Below the pieces are notes generated by a model, which did no database searches, had not been told where the DNA came from, and worked only from the letters and a program-made list of their open reading frames with translations. A program made the translations under genes and the position numbers. Positions 59,693 through 64,000 of a stretch of DNA of 64,000 bases are shown here, one piece after another; position 1 is the first letter of the stretch; each line of letters opens with the position of its first letter. The DNA comes from Paraspadella gotoi (taxonomy: Eukaryota > Chaetognatha): assembly GCA_051294375.1 (NCBI GenBank), contig CM119265.1, positions 7,264,629 to 7,328,628 on the forward strand. The letters are read 5' to 3'.

Positions 59693-61989
59693 ATGAGATC
59701 GTTGCAAAAAGTAACAAATTTTCCCCGATCCTTTCTTACCAGATTTTTAGTTGCGTCAAGTTTTTTTCAGTGTAAATGATTCTGATCGACTTCTTCACTA
59801 TTTATTGTCAAAATGTTTTTCTGCTAAAATGTTAATTAGCGACTAACGCCAAACCATCCGTTTCTTTATATATATTTTTGCGACTGCGGACGCAAACCAC
59901 CTTCCTTTTAATTTGTTACTCTCGCAGATTCGCTCAATCTTGTGTCGGCGTGGACATAACGATTGGGCCTGCGTCCTTGTCTCGGCCCAAAGCGCCAACG
60001 ATGACGGCGAAAACATCGCTTGCCTCGTCCGGATCGCGTTGCGAGACGGGATTTTCTTTTGCGAACGAGTCGTGTGCCTTCGCAGCCGCCTGCGGAGCGG
60101 ACTCGACGGTCGATTCTACGACATTCTCGATCAGCGATTTCAAAGGGATGCTAATCGACGTATTCGCGTCGAACGAACCGAGCGACACACGTTGGCCTCG
60201 CTCACTTCCGAAGATTTTGTCGCGGGGGTTTTGAGTGGAGGAGATACGAGCTTTAAAGTAGCCCTCGAGAAAGCTGGCTCTGACCGACCGGCCACGTCGT
60301 CTCGGCCCTTCGTGGACATCGAGACTCTTATGAAGGGATCGAAGGTGGTTGATGACGAGCCAATCAACTCCGACCTATTAGGAGACCTTGGTGATGTTTC
60401 GCGAAGGAATTTAGTTTGCGACCAATGTGGGAAAATCTGCAAATTTCAATCGGAACTCATTCAACATAAGCGGAGCCACTCCACCGGACGAGATTTTGAG
60501 TGCAACGTTTGCTCGAAATCGTTTAAGACCAAAGGCAATTTGACGGCTCATTTCCGAATTCATTCTGGAGAGACCCCCTACACTTGCATGGTCACAGGTG
60601 TGCGACTGAAAGTTAATTTTACTCTGAATTATTAACAATTTTGCTATTTTTTCTTTATCCAGGATGCGGCAAGAGCTTTAAACAGTCAAGCGCGCTCAAG
60701 AAGCATTCTCTCTCGCATTCCACCGCGTCTTCCGTCTGCCACCATTGTGGCAAGAACTTCAAGGGAAAGGAGACGCTGAGTCGACACATAGCCGTTATCC
60801 ACTCCGGTGACAAACCTTTTCGGTGCGACCTATGCAGCAAAGGTTTCAAGGTCAAAGACTCTTTAGAAATCCACAAGCGCTCTCATTCGGACGAGCAGCC
60901 TTTTGTCTGCGACGTTTGCGGAAAAGGCTTTAAATATCGATTCAGTCTTAAAGAGCACCGCTTCTTACACACGAACGATTATCCATTCAAATGTCGTGCT
61001 GCTGGCTGCCACGAAAACTTTTCTCGAAAAAGAAAATACGAAGCTCATTTAAAAATCCACCGTGACGAGGAACTTAAAACTAAAAACAAAATCTTCCAGA
61101 ACAAAGTCTGTCTTGAAGCAACGCCGACGAGCATTTCGGGCCGGATTTGCCAACCAACCCATTCCCTGTCACCTTCTATTACTGCTGATAAGAGTGCTGA
61201 AGATAATTCTTCCTTACCTGCTTCTTATTCTACTCGCCCTTCCGCTAACCCTCCTGGTGCCCTACGAGGTCCTTTCCCACCCCCTAACCTACCTCCGTCT
61301 CATTGTCAACCCGCGGCGATCTTCCCCGCTGCCTCCCACTCTTTTCTGCGTTCGAACGTTGAGTCGCCGTCGGCAACGCGGATGGTTTACTTGGAAAGCC
61401 TTCGGCCTGATCAAGTGGACGATGCTGACGTAACGCAGGTTTTATCGCGGCTCGAATCGGGGATATCCGTCGACCAAATCGACCGAGTCTGCTCTTCTCA
61501 TCCTTCCGCGGTTATGACGACTTCTTACGGGTATCGGTTGTTTTTTGCCAAAAAAAGCTTTTAAACGAGTTAATTTTTTGGGAAAATTTCCTTTTTACCA
61601 GGGAATCATCGAAACAGCACGATTGGATCAAGCCCTCTGATGCTATGGGGAATGACACGTCCTTTACCGATGAGGTTTTTCCACCTTCGGCCGGCAGCCA
61701 GTTAGTCACGCCGATCACATGGCATCGACCTGACCCTCCTCTTCACTCCGGCCCTTACGTCAGTCCCTCCAAAGTGAGTCCCTTAGAGTGCGCTCCAACG
61801 ACGTCGACGGCGACTCCCGGATCGCCAGCCTCGACGGCTTCCAACTCGCTGTCACTTCTGGATGTGGACAGCGTCATCATGAAGGAGGTCGGCGATGATT
61901 TCAACCTTTCCAGCCCCTTGTCGTTCACCGGTATATCTTTGCCCGAAGAAGCCGATCAACAGTCGGACGAGAGTGAAATCGGATCATGA
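59693..61989 (+). CDS. Seven-finger C2H2 zinc-finger protein
   Basis: Likely a sequence-specific nuclear transcription factor. Main exons 59928-60597, 60663-61530 and 61602-61989 join in phase. The start is uncertain: a six-codon exon at 59693-59710 (MRSLQK, donor GTAACA) fits phase and gives ~647 aa, while the next in-frame ATG lies near 60,329. Seven C2H2 fingers run in tandem: CDQCGKICKFQSELIQHKRSH, then CNVCSKSF, CMVTGCGKSF (split by intron), CHHCGKNF, CDLCSKGF, CDVCGKGF and CRAAGCHENF. Linkers such as HSGETPY and HSGDKPF resemble the TGEKP type. An unassigned N-terminal region of ~135 residues precedes them. The C-terminal ~270 aa are Pro/Ser-rich, ending in an acidic tail (EEADQQSDESEIGS), as in activation domains. 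I cannot assign an ortholog. Confidence 0.83.
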
Positions 61990-62421
61990 AGCTGCAACTA
62001 CGAAACTTACCCTCTTTTTGATTAGTCGTTATGTTTTGTGTTCGACTGTTTATTTATTTAAATTTCACGAATCTTTTTTGTTGCATTACCCCCAATTTTC
62101 AGCGTTTGGCTTCGAAAAACCGCCAAATTACGTTATCTGTGATATTCGACTCCAATTTTGAGTTCTGTAAAAAAAAATTAAGGGGAAAAAAGGGGGTAAT
62201 CAAACTGGTTTTCGTGACCAACTTTCGACAGCTTCGATCTTCTGTCTTTACTTTCGCGCCCATCGTCGTGAATCGACTGTCTATCTTCGTCGTTCGCCGC
62301 GCTACCCGCATGTCGTCGTCGTCGCGGTCGACAGTTCGATCGCCGGCATAGTCATCGACCGAACCAAAATATAAAAAAAATTGTAAAAAATCAATCGTCT
62401 TTCCCCTTTCTTCCCTAAAAA
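61990..62421. other. Spacer and Arp2 promoter / leader
   Basis: The AT-rich 3' flank of the zinc-finger gene passes into a CpG- and CGT-rich stretch (about 62,210-62,370) immediately before the Arp2 ATG, probably its promoter and 5' untranslated region. A pyrimidine-rich tract lies just before the ATG but no AG follows it. Confidence 0.5.
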
Positions 62422-64000
62422 ATGACGGACAGCGAAGGGAGAAAAGTCATCGTCTGTGACAATGGGACAGGATTCGTCAAGTGCGGCTACGCGGGAACCA
62501 ATTTTCCTGAGTTTATTTTCCCGTCGATGGTGGGGAGGCCCATGATTCGATCTTCCAACAAAGTCGGCGACATCGAAGTCAAGGTCGAGTCTCCTTACAT
62601 TTTTGTTTCGTGTAGTTAATATGATAAATATGTATAATATGTAAATATATTTACTGGTTAGGATTTAATGGTTGGAGAAGAAGCTTCAAAGCTTAGGTCG
62701 ATGCTGGAGGTGAGTTACCCGATGGAAAACGGGGTCGTACGTAACTGGGACGACATGAAGCACGTTTGGGATTACACCTTCGGCGAGACGAAGCTCAACA
62801 TCGACCCCTCGGGTTGTAAAATACTGCTCACTGAGCCGCCAATGAATCCTGTCAAAAACAGGTGGGGAGAGATCTCTCTTTGAGAACTGAAGAAGACCGA
62901 ATCTAAATTCTTTTTCCATTAATATCTAGGGAAAAGATGATCGAAGAAATGTTTGAACATTACTCCTTCGGCGGAGTGTACATCGCCATCCAGGCCGTAC
63001 TAACTTTGTACGCTCAGGGACTCTTAACCGGAGTCGTGATAGACTCGGGCGACGGCGTCACTCACATCTGCCCAGTCTACGAAGGCTTCGCGTTGCCAAA
63101 CCTCACCAGGCGATTGGATATCGCTGGCCGAGATATCACTCGATATTTGATCAAGGTGAAGCTTTTAAGTCACGGAATTCAAATGACATTAAATTCACCA
63201 TTATTTCTTGGTTCAGCTCCTGCTTCTTCGCGGTTACGCCTTCAATCATTCCGCCGATTTCGAAACCGTTAGAATGATGAAAGAGAGCCTGTGTTACGTC
63301 GGTTACAACATCGAGCAAGAACAAAAGTTAGCCCTGGAAACAACCGTCCTCGTCGAACAGTACACGGTACTTCGAATGTTGTGAGTGGGTTTCATGTCTG
63401 TCTATGTCTATGAGATTCACGAAATATATTCATTATATTTCGTGAATCTCATATTATATTTCTAAGCAACGCTGTTTTAGTTTTAAACGCAAATTTATCG
63501 CCAGCTTCCCGATGGTCGCGTGATCAAAGTCGGAGGTGAGCGTTTCGAGGCTCCGGAGGCTTTGTTCCAACCTCATCTCATTAACGTGGAAAGCGTTGGC
63601 GTCGCCGAACTTCTCTTCAACACCATCCAAGCCGCTGACATCGACACCAGAGCTGAATTTTACAAGCACATTGTTCTCTCGGGTTCGTTTTTATCCTTCG
63701 GTTTTTGGCGCTTTTTATTTCTTTAAGGCTTTTGATTTCTATTCAGGCGGATCGACGATGTACCCGGGTCTTCCTTCGCGGCTTGAAAGAGAGATCAAGC
63801 AACTGTATTTGGAGCGTGTTCTCCACGGAGACACGTCTCGTCTCTCAAAGTGATTACATCATTTTTTTATAAATTTTGTCTCCGTTTCAGTTCAGGAAAG
63901 TCAAAAGCATACCATGTATCTCTCTCTCTCCATCTCACAGGTTCAAAATCCGTATCGAAGACCCGCCTCGGCGCAAGCACATGGTCTTCCTCGGCGGCGC
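62422..64000 (+). CDS. ARP2: Actin-related protein 2 (partial, 3' end outside window)
   Basis: Core subunit of the Arp2/3 complex that nucleates branched actin. Exons join in phase: 62422-62583, 62662-62861, 62930-63155, 63217-63366, 63505-63682, 63747-63849, 63941-64000 (cut by the window), giving ~359 of ~394 residues. Very high conservation: [15 protein letters not shown] (phosphate-binding loop), [28 protein letters not shown], the actin-fold [18 protein letters not shown] loop, [73 protein letters not shown]. Only ~35 C-terminal residues are missing, because of the window edge. No sign of pseudogenisation. Confidence 0.98.

Noticed and set aside
59878-60234. Alternative frame at the start of the zinc-finger gene
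   Set aside because: It ends before the fingers, whereas the chosen frame runs uninterrupted into them.

Overview
The window is animal nuclear DNA, most likely from an invertebrate with a compact genome. Evidence: spliced genes with very short introns (many 50-150 nt, GT-AG with occasional GC-AG), metazoan signalling genes (Smad4, PKN, a GoLoco protein, TMEM168), AT-rich introns against GC-rich coding exons, and abundant microsatellites and short dispersed repeats. I cannot name the species. Exon structures were rebuilt by hand by joining open frames across splice sites in matching phase.

Layout. 1-19,640 has no recognisable gene: microsatellites, two near-identical ~2.2 kb blocks separated by an N gap (664-2937 and 3009-5226), and dispersed repeats. 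19,747-22,753 (+) encodes a protein with four GoLoco motifs. 23,953-25,408 (-) is a putative FLYWCH/C2H2 zinc-finger gene. 27,183-35,989 (-) is a complete 22-exon PKN kinase gene. A 1.86 kb divergent promoter region with repeated CACGTG boxes separates PKN from TMEM168 (+). TMEM168, MBLAC1, DONSON, an LDH2-family malate/lactate dehydrogenase and an orphan gene then follow head to tail with only 250-300 bp between coding regions (37,845-48,628). Smad4 (49,831-53,246) follows, then ~3.6 kb of repeats, an MBD + PHD-like chromatin protein (56,914-59,348), a seven-finger C2H2 protein (59,693-61,989) and the 5' 90% of Arp2 (62,422-64,000, cut by the window end).

How the genes relate. There is no single pathway. 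Smad4 is the TGF-beta co-Smad. PKN and Arp2 both act on the actin cytoskeleton, PKN downstream of Rho. The GoLoco protein should bind Galpha-GDP. DONSON acts in replication initiation and its neighbour MBLAC1 in S-phase histone mRNA processing, so this pair may be co-expressed. The most interesting system-level signal is that most genes have an apparently unpaired 3' splice site just upstream of the ATG, and five are packed in tandem. This would fit spliced-leader trans-splicing with polycistronic transcription, although ordinary 5'UTR introns are the simpler alternative.
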